Shown in pieces: positions 12,800 to 24,979 of a DNA stretch of 64,000 nucleotides (position 1 is the stretch's first letter; the number at the start of each line of letters is the position of its first letter). The notes beneath the pieces are model-generated. The model saw nothing but the letters and a program-made list of their open reading frames with translations. It had not been told where the DNA came from and did not search any database. Both the position numbers and the translations under genes were made by a program. Origin of the DNA: Bigelowiella natans CCMP2755 (Eukaryota > Cercozoa > Chlorarachniophyceae); NCBI GenBank assembly GCA_000320545.1, contig ADNK01003130.1, positions 1-64,000 of the forward strand, given 5' to 3'.

Positions 12800-13781
12800 T
12801 GTAACAATTGTAATAATGTGAGATCTCACAAGAGGAGCAATATGAGGAAAGGGCAGAGACTCGGAGAAAAAAGACACAACTTCCTTGACCAAAAAGACAT
12901 TCACCCCCTCCTCCTCCTCCTCCTCCTCCTCCTCCTCCTCCTTTTATTTGTCATCTCTCCCTACTTGAGCATATACCGTTTGCCGCTGCTTATCCCCACT
13001 TCCGTGAAGCCCAGCGACCGACTGACGTTGCTGCTGCTGTTCCAACCTATGCCCTCTTCCTGCCCCCCCCCCCCCTCCTGCTGCAACGCCTCCTTGCAAT
13101 TCGGGTGGCCTCTGGTGGCGGCCCGGTCGGTTGAAGCGACTGGCACGCGCTGGTTGGGTTTCTTTTCCGGATGGTGAGGATGCGGAGGAAGTTGGATGTT
13201 GGCTGCTGCTACTTCTGCCCCCCCCTCCCCTTTTGGGAGGAGGAGGAGATGATGCTGCTGATGTCGTCGTCGTTTCTTTTGGTCCTCCTCCTCCCTCTGC
13301 TGCCCCTCCTCCTCCTCCTCCTTCTTTCTCATTGTTCTTGGTAGGGTTGAGGACGACGGTGAGCAGCAGGGGGATGCTGTCAACCTCCTTCTCGGGATAA
13401 TGCAGCTCCTTTAGTAGCTGCAGGTAGGAGAACACAAACAACCGTAGTGATGATCATTGCCACTGTGCAAAAACCGGACGCAAGTCTCTCTCCACATCAC
13501 ACGGGAAAGACTTGGGAAAACAAACGTTCAATCCCCCTCCCCCCCCCCCCCCTCTTATCTCATATGAGCGAACCTGCAAAACTTCAATTTCGCCGTATTT
13601 CTTGGCCTGTTTCGTCGAGGAAGTGGCGTTACAACAATTCATCGTTAGGTACATGAATGACGGGGGGGGAGGGGGGGGGGGGGATAGGATAAGAGAGAGA
13701 GTAGTGAAGGCATCAATCGTGTCGCACGAGCGAGGAAGGGAATCAACGATCTACACTCTTTTCATTTTTGGAAAGTTAATC

Positions 13782-13815
<34 letters not shown>

Positions 13816-14238
13816 CGCCCCACCTTCTCGACGATGTCGGGAAGGCTCTTTGGTAGCCAGTCCTCAGGAAGCTTTCTCAGGTCAACTTCGTAGTCGGATA
13901 TTGATCGGATATTTGACGACGACGCTGAGGCCGAGCTGAGGGGGAGGGGGGAAAGGGGCAATGAGAGAATCAAATCGGAGATCGAGGGGGCATGCAAGAA
14001 GTGGAGGAGGGAAGGAACTATACATACATCGCTGTATTCAAGACTCATTTGCGACGACGAAATCTGTCGCGAACATTCTTCTCTACTCTCTCTCCTCCTC
14101 CTCCTTCTCACCCTGCTTGTCGTCCCGAGAAGCTGCGCTGAAACCTGCCGCTGCTCGATGACGTGATTGTTCCGAACCTTTTTTTTGACAGATCGAGAGG
14201 GGGAGGGGGGGGGGGTCAAGGCGGGTATATCCATGAAA

Positions 14239-14284
<46 letters not shown>

Positions 14285-14722
14285 CGTTTTCTTTCTACCG
14301 AGAAGAGGATGATGTTCCTTCCGCCTTCTCCGCCTCCCTCTTCCGCTTCTCTTTCAGCATCTACAGTGGCGCGAACACACAGAAACCGGGAGGGGGGAGG
14401 GTGGGCGGAGGCCAAGATTGTGTGCGAGTAGTAGTTGCAAAGTCGTAGATAGTAGATAGTAGTAGCAGTAATAGCAGCAGCAGTAGTAGTTACTGTTGTT
14501 GTGGTAGCACGTATTGCGAGTGTGTTTCATATGCAAAACACAAGCGACAACCTGCGGAAGGGTTGACACCCAGAAGGCAGCCTGGAGCATGTCGCCGCCC
14601 CCTTGGATCAACAGCTCCATCAGGAAGGCCTGGCCTTCCTTCTCGTATCTGATGATGCGGTGGTTGGTCAGAGAGTGAATGAAGAGGATGGCGACGTTAG
14701 TACGATGGTAATAGTCGCAATG

Positions 14723-14753
<31 letters not shown>

Positions 14754-16292
14754 GGAAGAAGACGGGGGGGGGGAGGGGGAGGAGCCTTATCAGCATATGC
14801 TGCTGCTGCAGCTGCTGCTATTGATGCTGCTGTCTGTCTATACAACGAATGGCTGAGCGCACCTTTCTAGCATTTCCGACAGGGTAGGAAGAGGCTTTTT
14901 CTTCTCCTCTCCCTTTGCTTTCGCTTTGTCGAGTATGTCGCTCAGAGACTGCATGTTCCTCACGCCGCCGCGATCGTCCCTATCCTCTTCTTCCTCGATG
15001 AGGTCAAAGATGTCTATCTCGTTCATTTCCTCCGCAAAGGCCTGATTAAGTTGTTGTTGTTGTTCTTGGAATTGATGATAATGGCAGTGAGAAGAACGAT
15101 AAAAAAAAACGTATTGAGGTGCGAACGAGATGTTGCCGTCCCCCCCCCCCCCCCCCCCTTCCCCCTTCAAATTCCATTTTTCCTTCCTTCTCATACGGCA
15201 CAATGCCTTGATCGACTGCTTGCAGCGTGGGGCTTAAAGCTCTTTTTTCCATACATCAGGGGTGGTCGGTGCTAGCACTACAAATCCAGAAAGGGGGTGG
15301 GTGGGTGGGGGGGGGAGGTGAGTTGGAGATTGCATCCAAAAATGCGAGGATATGAGGAATCACTGCTACTACAGACATAGCAATCTGGCTGAATTATGTA
15401 CAACACCGGCTCATTCTTTGGAGGTATGTTTCTCTACTTGCGGTTTTTTACCTTTTGCATAAAATCTGTGTGCAATCTATACGTGCTAGGGACAGAGTCG
15501 TCATCTCCCACAGGGCGGCTTGGCCTGACAAAAGAGGACGATGATGGCAAAAGCAACACAGGCGTTGGTGGAGGACTGCCTTCGAGGCAGATTATGGAGG
15601 GAGCGGCTTTTATTGTCTCGTGTTTGCATTGCATCCCCTTCCACCTTGCGGATTATAAACACCTTAAAATCCCGTTCTTGAGCGCGGCAGGGGGGGGAGA
15701 GGACGTCGAGGAGTTATTGGTCATCTTCACCCCATTGTTGCTTTTCTCACCATCGATAATGTTCTTGGGGTATTGAGTAGGCCTCGAAGATGACGATGAA
15801 GAGGAGGAGGAGGAGGATGAAGATGGGTCGATGGCAAGGGACTACAAGCACCACAATATCAAAGTCAGAGCAATCGGCAGCAAGCTTATGTTCGCCTTCT
15901 TCTTTAATAAAACCTATTTTCTTCCTCGAGAGTTATTGACCTTAATCTCATTTAATAGTTTCATCATAATACCTTCAGCTGCTGACGGAGAATCTCCACA
16001 GCCGACTTCTTAGTCCGAACCATTCTGGTAGATGGAACGTTTATTTAACAGTGGGGGGGGCGCAATACTATCGAGGAGAGGCGATTGCGTAACAGACATC
16101 CAACACCGACAACGGCCATTTATCTCTTGCGCCGCGAAAGTACGTACCTTCCGCTCTTATCCACTTTCGTATTGTAGAACAAAGAATCGGATTTCTTCAT
16201 GCGCCCGGAGCCCTAATATTATTGACACATCCATCACACCAACCTGCTGATGATACAGAGAACAACGGTACGAACACTACTCGAAAAGAGGA

Positions 16293-16350
<58 letters not shown>

Positions 16351-16881
16351 TATGCAGAGATTAGATGTGCTTGTGTTCTTATGTTCCAGTCGTTCAAATC
16401 ATCACAACTACCGTGTTCTTTGCGCGATGACGTCGTAAGGCGTCCGCAATTGCCGCGTTCCTCCGTTCTTCGCGCTTTCCTATAGGCACACAGAGCAGCA
16501 CCGTCATTGATGGTGAGGGGAAGTTATACGGAGAAGCAAACGGGGAGAATGAGCTCGAGGATGAGAGGGGTATGTGTGAGAAGACGACATATATATATTC
16601 AATCCATGGGAATAATCATATACACCCATGCACGTACGTTGGTTCGACACTGTATTTCCGTCATTTAGAGAAGATGACGCCACCGGCGTCCCGTGCGCCC
16701 CGATCTTGAAGATCATGTCTATTGGTTTCAATAGCAAGGATCAGAGTACATTCGATGGAGGGGAAGAGGGATGTTCGAATTCTGGGCGAGGATCGAGGCC
16801 AAGTTAAGCATGCACGGAATCGGTAGGTTTAGGCTTTAGGTCATTATCCTTACGATCTCCGGTGGTGCTTTCGTCCGTCAT
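11879..16881 (-). CDS. Unrecognised multi-exon protein, low-complexity rich
   Basis: I do not recognise this protein. Minus-strand exons can be read in order: MTDESTTGD (start 16881); MIFKIGAHGTPVASSS (about 16720-16640); SAKNGGTRQLRTPYDVIAQR (about 16475-16405), which joins in phase 2 to MVRTKKSAVEILRQQLK (about 16025-15975); a Ser run plus RPTQYPKNIIDGEKSNNG (15840-15660); NEIDIFDLIEEEE and SLSDILDKAKAKGEEKKK (15040-14870); NVAILFIHSLTNHRIIRYEK (14710-14580); MLKEKRKREAEKAEG (14360-14290); HVIEQRQVSAQLLG (14180-14120); LPEDWLPKSLPDIVEK (13930-13820); LKELHYPEKEVDSIPLLL (13420-13330), followed by a Gln/Arg/Gly-rich stretch; and a possible last exon ending at 11879. Helical segments alternate with Ser, Pro and acidic runs. 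Exon boundaries, especially below 13330, are provisional, and it could be two genes. Confidence 0.5.
16290..16341. repeat. (GA)n microsatellite
   Basis: About 50 bp of almost pure GA repeat in an intron of the minus-strand gene, where it reads as a CT tract. Confidence 0.95.
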
Positions 16882-17353
16882 CTGACAACAGGACGCACTC
16901 CGAGCTGAAGAGGAAGTGTAAGTTCAAGCGATGCAAAGGGCTGGCGCGTGGGGGAGGGGTTCGCGATGACGAGCGAACGACGGGTTCTGTGGTCATGCGA
17001 CAGGAACGGGTATTTTCAATACGGCAAAGATTTAGAAAAAAATATTCAGATATATTTGCGATAAAAATTATGATTTGATACGCCCTCGAACGGCTCTCTT
17101 CTGCAACCCCGCCAATCCCTGCTATCAGTACCGGTTGGGCAATAACACTTCCTAGAAACATCGAGTGCCTCAGACTATCCACGTACCATTTCGCTTCTGA
17201 CCGACAAAGGCTTGTCGTAGAAAGCAAAACTACTTGTTTTTTAAGTTTCCATTTTACGCACGATGTATGTGGGTTTTAAGACTGCGACATGCTAGAAAAA
17301 GAGAAATACTATGAATACTCTGTACCAATTTCGACTTCGGCTTGGTTCGTCGG
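16882..17353. promoter_or_regulatory. Head-to-head interval, unknown gene / TRM13
   Basis: 472 bp lie between the minus-strand ATG (16881) and the TRM13 ATG (17354). There are no microsatellites, unlike the introns on both sides. No specific promoter element is identifiable by eye. Confidence 0.45.
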
Positions 17354-18535
17354 ATGAACGACCCCTCCCTTCCCCCCCTTCCACGTCGGTGTTCATGGGT
17401 TTCACCAGCGTCCTCTGCTTCATCTAGAAGCAAGCAGCGTGTGTGTAAGATGGTTGTATGTGAGAACGAGAGAGGCCTCTGCCTGTGCACCCACCACCTG
17501 CCAGCTGGCGTCCGAGCAAGGAGGGGGAACGCAGGGCCGATGATGATGCGCGTTCAGTGTTTGAAATGTCGTGGGACAGTATGGGAGAGCGATCTCGGTA
17601 GCCACAGATCCCGATGTAGCAGCTCCAGCAGGAAGAGGAGGAGAGGGACAGGGAAGGACGATCAGGCAGAGAACAAAGTAAGGTTTCGTGCGTTGTCGCA
17701 CGTCAACAATCAACGCTTATTTTCTCACTGTTGTTGTTTGTATTTGCTGTTGCTGCTGCTGTTACTGCTACTGTGTTCCCTAGCGAGACGGCAGCCGAAA
17801 AAATGGATCCTTATCTTCTTCCGTATCTTCCAAGTCCTCCTCCTCCTCCTCCTCATCGTCATCTGCTGCGGCCTGGTTTCGAAACGGTGGGACTCGACGG
17901 CCGGGTAGTGTAGCACAGGCGGTGCGCAATGCTGATCCAAGTTTATTTAAGGCTCTCATGCGTAAAGTGACCTTATTTTTCTCTTATACCGGAGGCGCTC
18001 ATCTACGAGCAACGAAGACAACAAGAAGAGGAGGACGAGAAGAAGTAGATGTCAGCACTACACCAACCCCAGCCTCTAAACCATCATCGTCATCATCAGC
18101 AGCAACGTCATCTTCAGCGCCCCCCCCCTTCTCGCCCTTCTTAAAGGTGGAAGACGCGCAACATCGATCCTTTGCGACGTTGTTCCCACAGCTTGCAGAG
18201 GTGGCAAGGGCCAGAGAAGCAACGACAGTGAGCAGCACTAACAGTAACGGCGAGGACAATGTCAGCGACCACAAGGACCTGATCAGCTCCTCCTCGCAAA
18301 AGAAATGGAACAAGACAGGAAAGGGGCGTCACAGGGTACAGGAGTCTGCCATCCTCAACATCATGGTCAAGCATATGAAGAAAGAAAGAGAATGAGATAA
18401 TGATGATAACTATTTTTTTAATTGGTAGATAGTAGTGGTAGTGGCATATATGATTGTTTCGCTTGTCGAGATAGCAAACCCTTCGAGCCAATGCATCTAT
18501 TTTTAATATCTTGCTCTAAGAAATAAATTGCATGA

Positions 18536-18573
<38 letters not shown>

Positions 18574-18777
18574 AAATTGTCAGGAGCGCCACGGGGCCAT
18601 CCCGAATTTCCTCCTCCCCCCCAAACCTCTACGCTCAGAAACACCAGAAGGAGAGGCGGGCAGCAACCCTGCTGGAACTGAAGGTCATCGCTATATCTCC
18701 TTCGTCCCAAGCAACAAATATTCTGACAAAGAGCACCACCATGCTTCGTTCGTTGAACTCGGTAATCAGCCATCACT

Positions 18778-18809
<32 letters not shown>

Positions 18810-19248
18810 TATCATCATTTCTATCAACATTATCACTAGGATCAGGGAAAGGAGACCTCTCTCTTCACCTCCATCGAATGCTTCAATTTAACGTTGCCTC
18901 CCACCTCCCTACAGCGGGGGGGAAGGAGGAGCGAAAACCGAGGACTAGCGTGGGACGCGGCAGTGGTTCCGGGGTAGATGAGCAGGAGAATAAAGCGAGT
19001 ATAAGAGGCGCAGGTTGCGAAATTTCTGGGATGCAAACGAGCACGAGAAGTGGAGGAGGGGCGAAGAAACGGAGGAAACATGTTGGGAAAGGAATGGTCT
19101 CCGTTGCCTATACTCTTATCGATCGAATGCGATTTAAATCGGTAGTGATAAAGGCAATGATGATGAGGATGATGATGATGATAATGATGATGATGTGATG
19201 ATGACATTTGTTGCGATAAAGATAAGGATACTCATCATAATCCTCCAA

Positions 19249-19294
<46 letters not shown>

Positions 19295-19479
19295 CCCCCC
19301 CCCCCACGCATACACTCATATTATTATAAATCACATACACCCTCGCCGTGCAGAGGGATCGGCGGCTTGACCACTTGATTCGTCACGAGAATAAGTGCTA
19401 CAAGAACAACGACAGCATCGACGGTAGTGAGCATGCCAACTCCCAGGGGCGGCAGCGAGAATCCTCCTCCCTCTCCTTC

Positions 19480-19510
<31 letters not shown>

Positions 19511-20496
19511 TCTTAACCCCAACTCCTACTTCAGCAACGATAACGACGACAAAAACCACACCATTGCTGAGGGCCTCTTGCTGCAGAATCACTAAGGACA
19601 TTCGACAACTTAACCTCTCGGAAGATATCCCATCTCTACGTGGTGCCGACGCGGCGATATTCCTTAGCAAGCACCTCTGCGGCCCTGCCCTGGACATGTG
19701 CCTCGTCCACATCGTAGGGATGAGCGGGGGGCGGGAAGAAGGCCAGGGCGACGACAACGGAAAGAAAATTTTTGGCGATGGTAATGATGAAAATAACTCC
19801 TCCTTTGCTGCTGATCCTTCATATCTAAGAGCAGAAGCAGCATCAGTGTGTTGTTCGGAAATAAGAAAGACTGGCCGTACGACATCAATTAGCATTGCCA
19901 CATGCTGCCATCACCTACTCGACTCCAGCAACGTAGCAAATCCTGCATTCTTTCGCCAAGATGCTTTGGCACTGAGCGAAGAGGAGATTGCTCTGCTGGC
20001 TCATGCGTCCTCATGGGCAAGTATGTGTGTCGTGCAGCATTTCACTCCCCACGCCTTTTTTTTGGGGGGTCATGCACGTAAGCAAAACAACATGCTATGG
20101 ATGGGTTCGAATCTGTGTCATCTTTCTCTTACGTTTGAAAATTTTTCTTCCTAAATCAATCATCAATTACAGCTGAAGTTACCTCCTTAGCGCATGATTT
20201 TGCTCAGATCACTCTTGTTGTTGCCATTTTTCTCTCACAAAACGTGTGTGACAGGCATTGCTCCTGGGAAATGCAACACTGGTGACAGTGGAAAATTTGG
20301 GATTTCAGTTCAGGAGAAAAGAGATTTTGGAAGGCGATGCAAGCTCTTGTTCGACATCTCAAGAGCTGATTTTCTTCGTCAGCACGGATTTGAAGTGCAG
20401 CTGCTGCGCTACACGAAGGAGACAACGGACAACACACTGCTGTTGGCCACATGCCATCCTTCTTCTGCCATGAAAATTGACCGCAAATCAGAGTGA
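17354..20496 (+). CDS. TRM13: tRNA 2'-O-methyltransferase TRM13
   Basis: TRM13 methylates the 2'-OH of tRNA acceptor-stem position 4 using SAM. Exon 1 (17354-17677) has the CCCH-type TRM13 finger (RCSW to RVCKMVVCENE, then CTHH) and a U11-48K-like CHHC finger (VQCLKCRGTVWESDLGSHRSRC is 22 residues; its key ligands are C, C, H, C). Exon 2 starts at 17784 and continues to roughly 18390 with a poorly conserved Ser-rich linker. Exon 3 (18639-18761) has KHQKERRAATLLEL, then FVELG. Exon 4 (18840-19141) completes the SAM loop GSGKGDLSLHL and gives TLIDRMRFKS. Exon 5 (19354-20020) has ITKDIRQLNL, SKHLCGPALD, ATCCHHLLD and SSWAS. Exon 6 (20255-20496) has CKLLFDISRADFLRQHGFEV. In exon 3 the KHQKERR and FVELG parts lie in different frames (see findings). 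All other junctions fit. Confidence 0.92.
18538..18572. repeat. (GT)n microsatellite in TRM13 intron
   Basis: About 34 bp of uninterrupted GT repeat lie upstream of the exon 3 acceptor at 18637-18638. A second long tract (CT then poly-C) lies at 19254-19306 in the intron before exon 5. Confidence 0.95.
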
Positions 20497-21502
20497 TCTT
20501 CTGCCACTGGTGCTCTATTTGCCTCAGTCATGGTTCGGCACACTGCGCCTGCATGGTGATGGTGGATGTCTGATGCACAAGCACACTAGGCATGACGTTC
20601 AATTTGCATCACACACATGGTGCCTATACATTGGATTGTGCAGCAGCACAACGCACAAACGAACAGTCGCAGCACAACTAGACAACACCCGCTAGCCCGC
20701 CGCCGGACACGCAGCTCTAGAGCTGGTGTTGATCGATGCCAGCGACGTCTAGACGTGTTGCACATTGTCACACCTGCACGCACTGGCATCGTGATCAGCG
20801 ACTGCCCCCAAGCGCTCGACATGACCAACACGCATCATTGGCAATTTGGCAATTCCAGAATGGAGCAACGTTTGGACACGGACACACAACGTGATGAGCT
20901 TGCATTCTGCAACACATGGACACAATGTTGGTCCAGCCTGTTGCATGGTGATGGGCCCAGTTTTGCCTAGTGCTGCTCACAAGTGCGTGCTGGCATGAAA
21001 CCAGGAGCAGCATGCAAGTTCACAGTTGTGCACTGCACTGCGTGCATGGAGCACACTTTTGTGGAACTCTGGCCACGTGCAAGCTGGCAAGTGACTCAGC
21101 GCTTGCCCAGTGCGCATCGAACAGAGTGGCGGTGCATCGCAGTCCCCCACATCGCACATCGCACACATCGCACGGACGTCCGATCGTGTGCATCCGCCCT
21201 AGTTAGCCTAGCTCAGTGCGACGAAACCAAAACAGTCACTGCTCCAGCGGAGAAGGGCACTCGAGAAGTTCAAGGTGAAGGATTGCTGTGGTGATTTGAG
21301 TGCCACTGGCACCCTCTAATCAGGTCACCGAGGACACTGCTGCCATGATCGCTGATCACTGCTGGCGGACAGTGTGAGGACCAGCAGAAACACGTGCGAG
21401 ACGGGTTCCATGGGCAGCAGACTTCAGTGAGTGGATCAGGCACAAGCTTCGTTTCTTGTGAAGATGAAGGAATCCGTTGAATTGGGTCCTTTTTCTTGAA
21501 AA
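20497..21502. other. Spacer with retroelement-like texture
   Basis: No gene is supported. Composition resembles the other decayed spacers (many TGCA, CACA and TGGCA words and no simple repeats). ORFs of 60-117 aa occur on both strands with no recognisable domain. The promoter of the downstream EF-hand gene should lie near the right end. Confidence 0.55.
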
Positions 21503-22666
21503 ATGTTTGAAGATGACCCTTTTCTGGGTAAAAAGCCCATCATCAAAAATGCCTCAAATCTCGATGATCTGGCAGTTGGTAAAAAAAAAAAGGTCCACTA
21601 AAGAAAGGATGTTCGAACGAGTTGTCCACAAGCTTTGCGCCCACTATGGACAACAGCTCCATCATCGATATTGTAATTGGCTTGTTTTCATCCAAGTATT
21701 TGCATGCTGAGCTGAGCACCTGTGCAGATATTCAATGCTGCGGACAAGAACCACGATGGCTCACTTGACGAGAGGGTAAAATTGAGACTGATCCTAAGGG
21801 CGCGCCTAACTCAGATCGCAGCCACAAAAATCGTGACTTTCTTTTGGGTTTTGCCCACACATGTTTCGCAGAATCAAATATGAGAATCTGATTTTCCTTG
21901 CTGATATTGCATATGTCAGGAGCTAAAGATATTTCTTCGCCAAGAAGTACATTTCACTGAGGAGGAGGTCAAGCAAGTTTTCGCAGCTTTCGACGACAAC
22001 AAGGATGGAAAGGTTGCAGGACCCATAACGCACTCACGCACCACGCTAGAAACATATTATACACACATTGTGCACACACCTTGTTTCAATAGATCAACAA
22101 AGAGGAATTCACGATGCTGCTTCAACAGCGGGAGACCTTCAAAATGGAAGGGGTAGATATTTTTGGTTTCATATTGCTATACATTAGCCATGAATGTGGA
22201 ACTGGTAAAGCGACACCGTGTTCCTCATATGCCCGCATATGTCTCCGCTCTTACGTGTGTCTTTTTTCTTGTTTTTCTTCTCCTTCTTGTCGTACCCTCG
22301 TGCATTTGTACATGAATGAGTAGGCTTTGAATCCAGCTAATGAGGTAGACGGTGATCATTACACTTCCCTACGAAAGGGCAAAGAGACATGGGATATCGT
22401 TTTGTTCATTCATACATTATGATGAGCGTCCAAAACTCAGTTGTAGACCCATGATAAGCACCGCGATCGATTCCGATGATAATATCTTTCTTGTCCGCTT
22501 CTTGCCATGGTGCCTCCTTTCTTCAGATCGAGCAAAATCCTGGTTGCCTCCTATGTCTGACAGCGTTCGGGTACTTGTGCTGCTTGTGCACAGTTGGACT
22601 GGTAGTATTTGCGAATGACACGTTATAGTATTGGTGCCATCGCGGTATGCTCTAATTCCGATTGGA

Positions 22667-22714
<48 letters not shown>

Positions 22715-23323
22715 GAGAGGAAAATCTTATGAAGGTACTCGTGTTTCCTTTCAAAATTTCTTCTCGGAATCTATATTGAATATGCAGAAGCATACACAAT
22801 AGCATGAACATATGTGTGTGTGGGTGCGTTCATGCCCACATGTAGTGCATAACCTACCTAATGCAAACACGCAAATGGGGGCTTCGTAAATATTTGTAAA
22901 TTACATGTTATTGTCCGTATGTATGTGTGTCTTGTCAAGATTAACTTATTATTCGCTCTTTCTCCTATCTTGTATTGTCTCTTCTGCCTCCCCCCGCTTG
23001 CTTGCTTAGTCTTGTTGTCCTCTATATTGCTATTTGTATAATATTGGGAGGAAGACGCTTAAGAGCGCGAAGGAAAAGGTTAGTCATTCCGATGCCGACA
23101 TACAGAATCGCCATGTAGTTCTGCTTTCCAACACGTACTATATGATGAAATTTCAACCACTGCGAGGCATTATTTCTCAGTTGCCCCCCCCCCCCCCCTC
23201 CTCCCCCTCTCTCTATCTCTCTCGTGGATGCAGTTGCTCACGTACGCAAGGGAAAAGGCCGCCTCCGGACAGCCGAATAATCTTCCCAACCAAGATGAAA
23301 TGCAAGCCTTTACCATTAAATAA
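21503..23323 (+). CDS. Small EF-hand calcium-binding protein
   Basis: Six exons give a protein of about 176 aa: 21503-21672, 21728-21775, 21920-22012, 22093-22152, 23010-23078, 23234-23323. The N-terminus (MFEDDPFLGKKPIIKNASN) is lysine-rich. EF-hand 1 is IFNAADKNHDGSLDE with loop D-K-N-H-D-G-S-L-D-E-R-E. EF-hand 2 spans an intron: FAAFDDNKDGK, then INKEEF. Calcium ligands at loop positions 1, 3, 5 and 12 are present in both. The C-terminus is basic (KTLKSAKEK) and then ends QDEMQAFTIK. Exon 1 reads through only if the 11-A run at 21581-21591 counts as 12; all other junctions keep frame. The family (calmodulin-like, centrin-like or other) cannot be fixed from one EF pair. Confidence 0.8.
22673..22720. 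repeat. (GA)n microsatellite in EF-hand gene intron
   Basis: About 48 bp of nearly pure GA repeat in the long intron between exons 4 and 5. Confidence 0.95.
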
Positions 23324-23884
23324 GCGGCCACAACAATCTAGCATTTCCAGTTTCGGGACGAATTTCGCCTCTTGTAGCATTCAGATAACATCATGTGCCC
23401 ACATTGTTGCCATGAACGATGGGGCTTTGATGCATTCTGCATCCCTGTTACTTCACAATTGATTGCTGTGCCTAGAGTAGCTTTGATCGGCGTGGCAAAA
23501 TAAGAGCAATGCGTTGCAATAGCATGGGTGGTGTACGTGGCGCTCCATCACTTGTTGCTAGCGCGCATTTTTGTAACAGGCACTGTGCTGGCCTTCTCAT
23601 CCATAAGCGGTTGCCTGTTCTTCACTTATACCAAGCATTGTGAATATTGCAGTGCTTTACATGCAATGATCGCTTGCATTCCCTTTCTGCGCGCGGCGCA
23701 TGCTTCATGTACAGTGCGTCCATGAGTAATGTGTGCTCGCTATGTGTGATAGAGATGCTGATGACACCCTTTCTGTGCCCACACTGTGATATGCACACAG
23801 TAATGCCAATCTAGCAATATGAATGTGAGTAATTCTGACGCCAAGTTCTGAGAGTGATAACTATAACGTCAGGTCGCGGCAATG
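23324..23884. other. Tail-to-tail spacer, EF-hand gene / PhyH gene
   Basis: 561 bp with no supported gene. From about 23500 the texture shifts to the TGCATG-rich, microsatellite-free type seen in the decayed retroelement spacers. Confidence 0.5.
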
Positions 23885-24979
23885 CTAGTTCCTCTCTGCT
23901 TCTGCCCGCTGTCGCCAAACAATAGGAAAATCGTCGCAATCCATCTTGTCTCCGTGCTGCAACCCCGGATCTCTGGTTGGAATGGCCAGCTCGCCTTGCC
24001 TTATGCAGTAACGAGCATCGTCTCCCGTCCAACGAATCGCAAGGGCTCTCCGCCTTTGTGAGCTCTGGTTGCCAGGGGCAGAATGCAGGATCATGGCATG
24101 AAACACTAAACAGTCACCAGGTCTTGTTTCGAAGGCGACAATGTCATGCGAACAGCGTTGGCTCTCTATATCAGGAAGGGGAGGAAGCCCGGTGCTTCGG
24201 TACTGCTTCCCAGTGGCAAAGTGATACGGGCTGAACGCAGCCCACCGATGAGAACCTCGTACAAACTCTACCGATACATGACTCTCTACGTGGTCGAATG
24301 GAATCCAAGTCGTGCACACTTGCTGGCCGGACACGGCCCAATAGGGCTGATCCTTTATTCAACAGTGCATACCGGAGAAGGGGGAGGGGGCAGTGGAATG
24401 ATGATGCGCGATTGATTATGTTGATGATACCAATTGAGTGTTACCTGATGCCATGGGGTTTTCGCATAAGTTCCTGGTTCTTTCACAAGAAGATGATCGT
24501 AGAAAAAGTTTATCTTGTTCGATCCATCAAAGCACCAGCAATGGCGGCGGTGGGTGATTCGTGGGCAAAACGCCTAAATTTCTTCGCCAGGCAAGATACA
24601 CTTTATCAATTAACATCGAAATTTTAATATGAAATTATTTTGAATGCCCATACCCTATGGCGTCGAGCAATGTCAATATCCCCAAAGAATCGTCCTTTGG
24701 TAGTGCTGCATGTTTTATCGTCATTGAGCTCATACTCTTCGGCGTGCGGCCCAGGAAATTGCATGGCTACCTCGACAGCCTGATGGACAATTGTAATTGT
24801 GGGTGTATAAATCCATTTAGCTGAAAAATAATCGTTGTTTACACCACCTTTCTCATATATTCGATCCAACTTTGATCCAAAACCCCCCGAAGGCAAACCA
24901 CGCCGTCCTTGTGGAACGTCCGGATTTCCCCCTCGCTGATTCGCCGAGTAGCACCTCCACTGCTTGATATATTATCCAT
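23885..24979 (-). CDS. Phytanoyl-CoA dioxygenase (PhyH) family oxygenase
   Basis: This is a predicted Fe(II)/2-oxoglutarate dioxygenase. Exons are 24979-24848, 24779-24654, 24581-24445 and 24352-23885. Exon 1 has MDNISSSGGATRRISEGEI and DGVVCLRGVLDQSWIEYMRK. Exon 2 has AVEVAMQFPGPHAEEYEL and GRFFGDIDIARRHR. Exon 3 has RFAHESPTAAIAGAL, then INFFYDHLLVKEPGTYAKT and PWHQ. Exon 4 completes the first His-Gln-Asp iron motif (WHQ/DQPYW), then WIPFDHV, VEFVRGSHRW, GDCLVFHAMILHSA (the distal His) and RRALAIRW with the 2-oxoglutarate-binding Arg. Exon 3 is 137 nt, one short of a multiple of three, and its two halves lie in different frames. One extra base near 24530 gives a 287-aa intact enzyme. So this is either a sequence error or a recent null allele. 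The substrate is unknown. Confidence 0.87.

Noticed and set aside
12944-13441. 165-codon Gln/Arg/Gly-rich minus-strand ORF as a separate gene
   Set aside because: Only its first 30 residues look like a conserved exon; the rest is low complexity produced by CTC/CTG repeats and is treated as part of the larger minus-strand gene.
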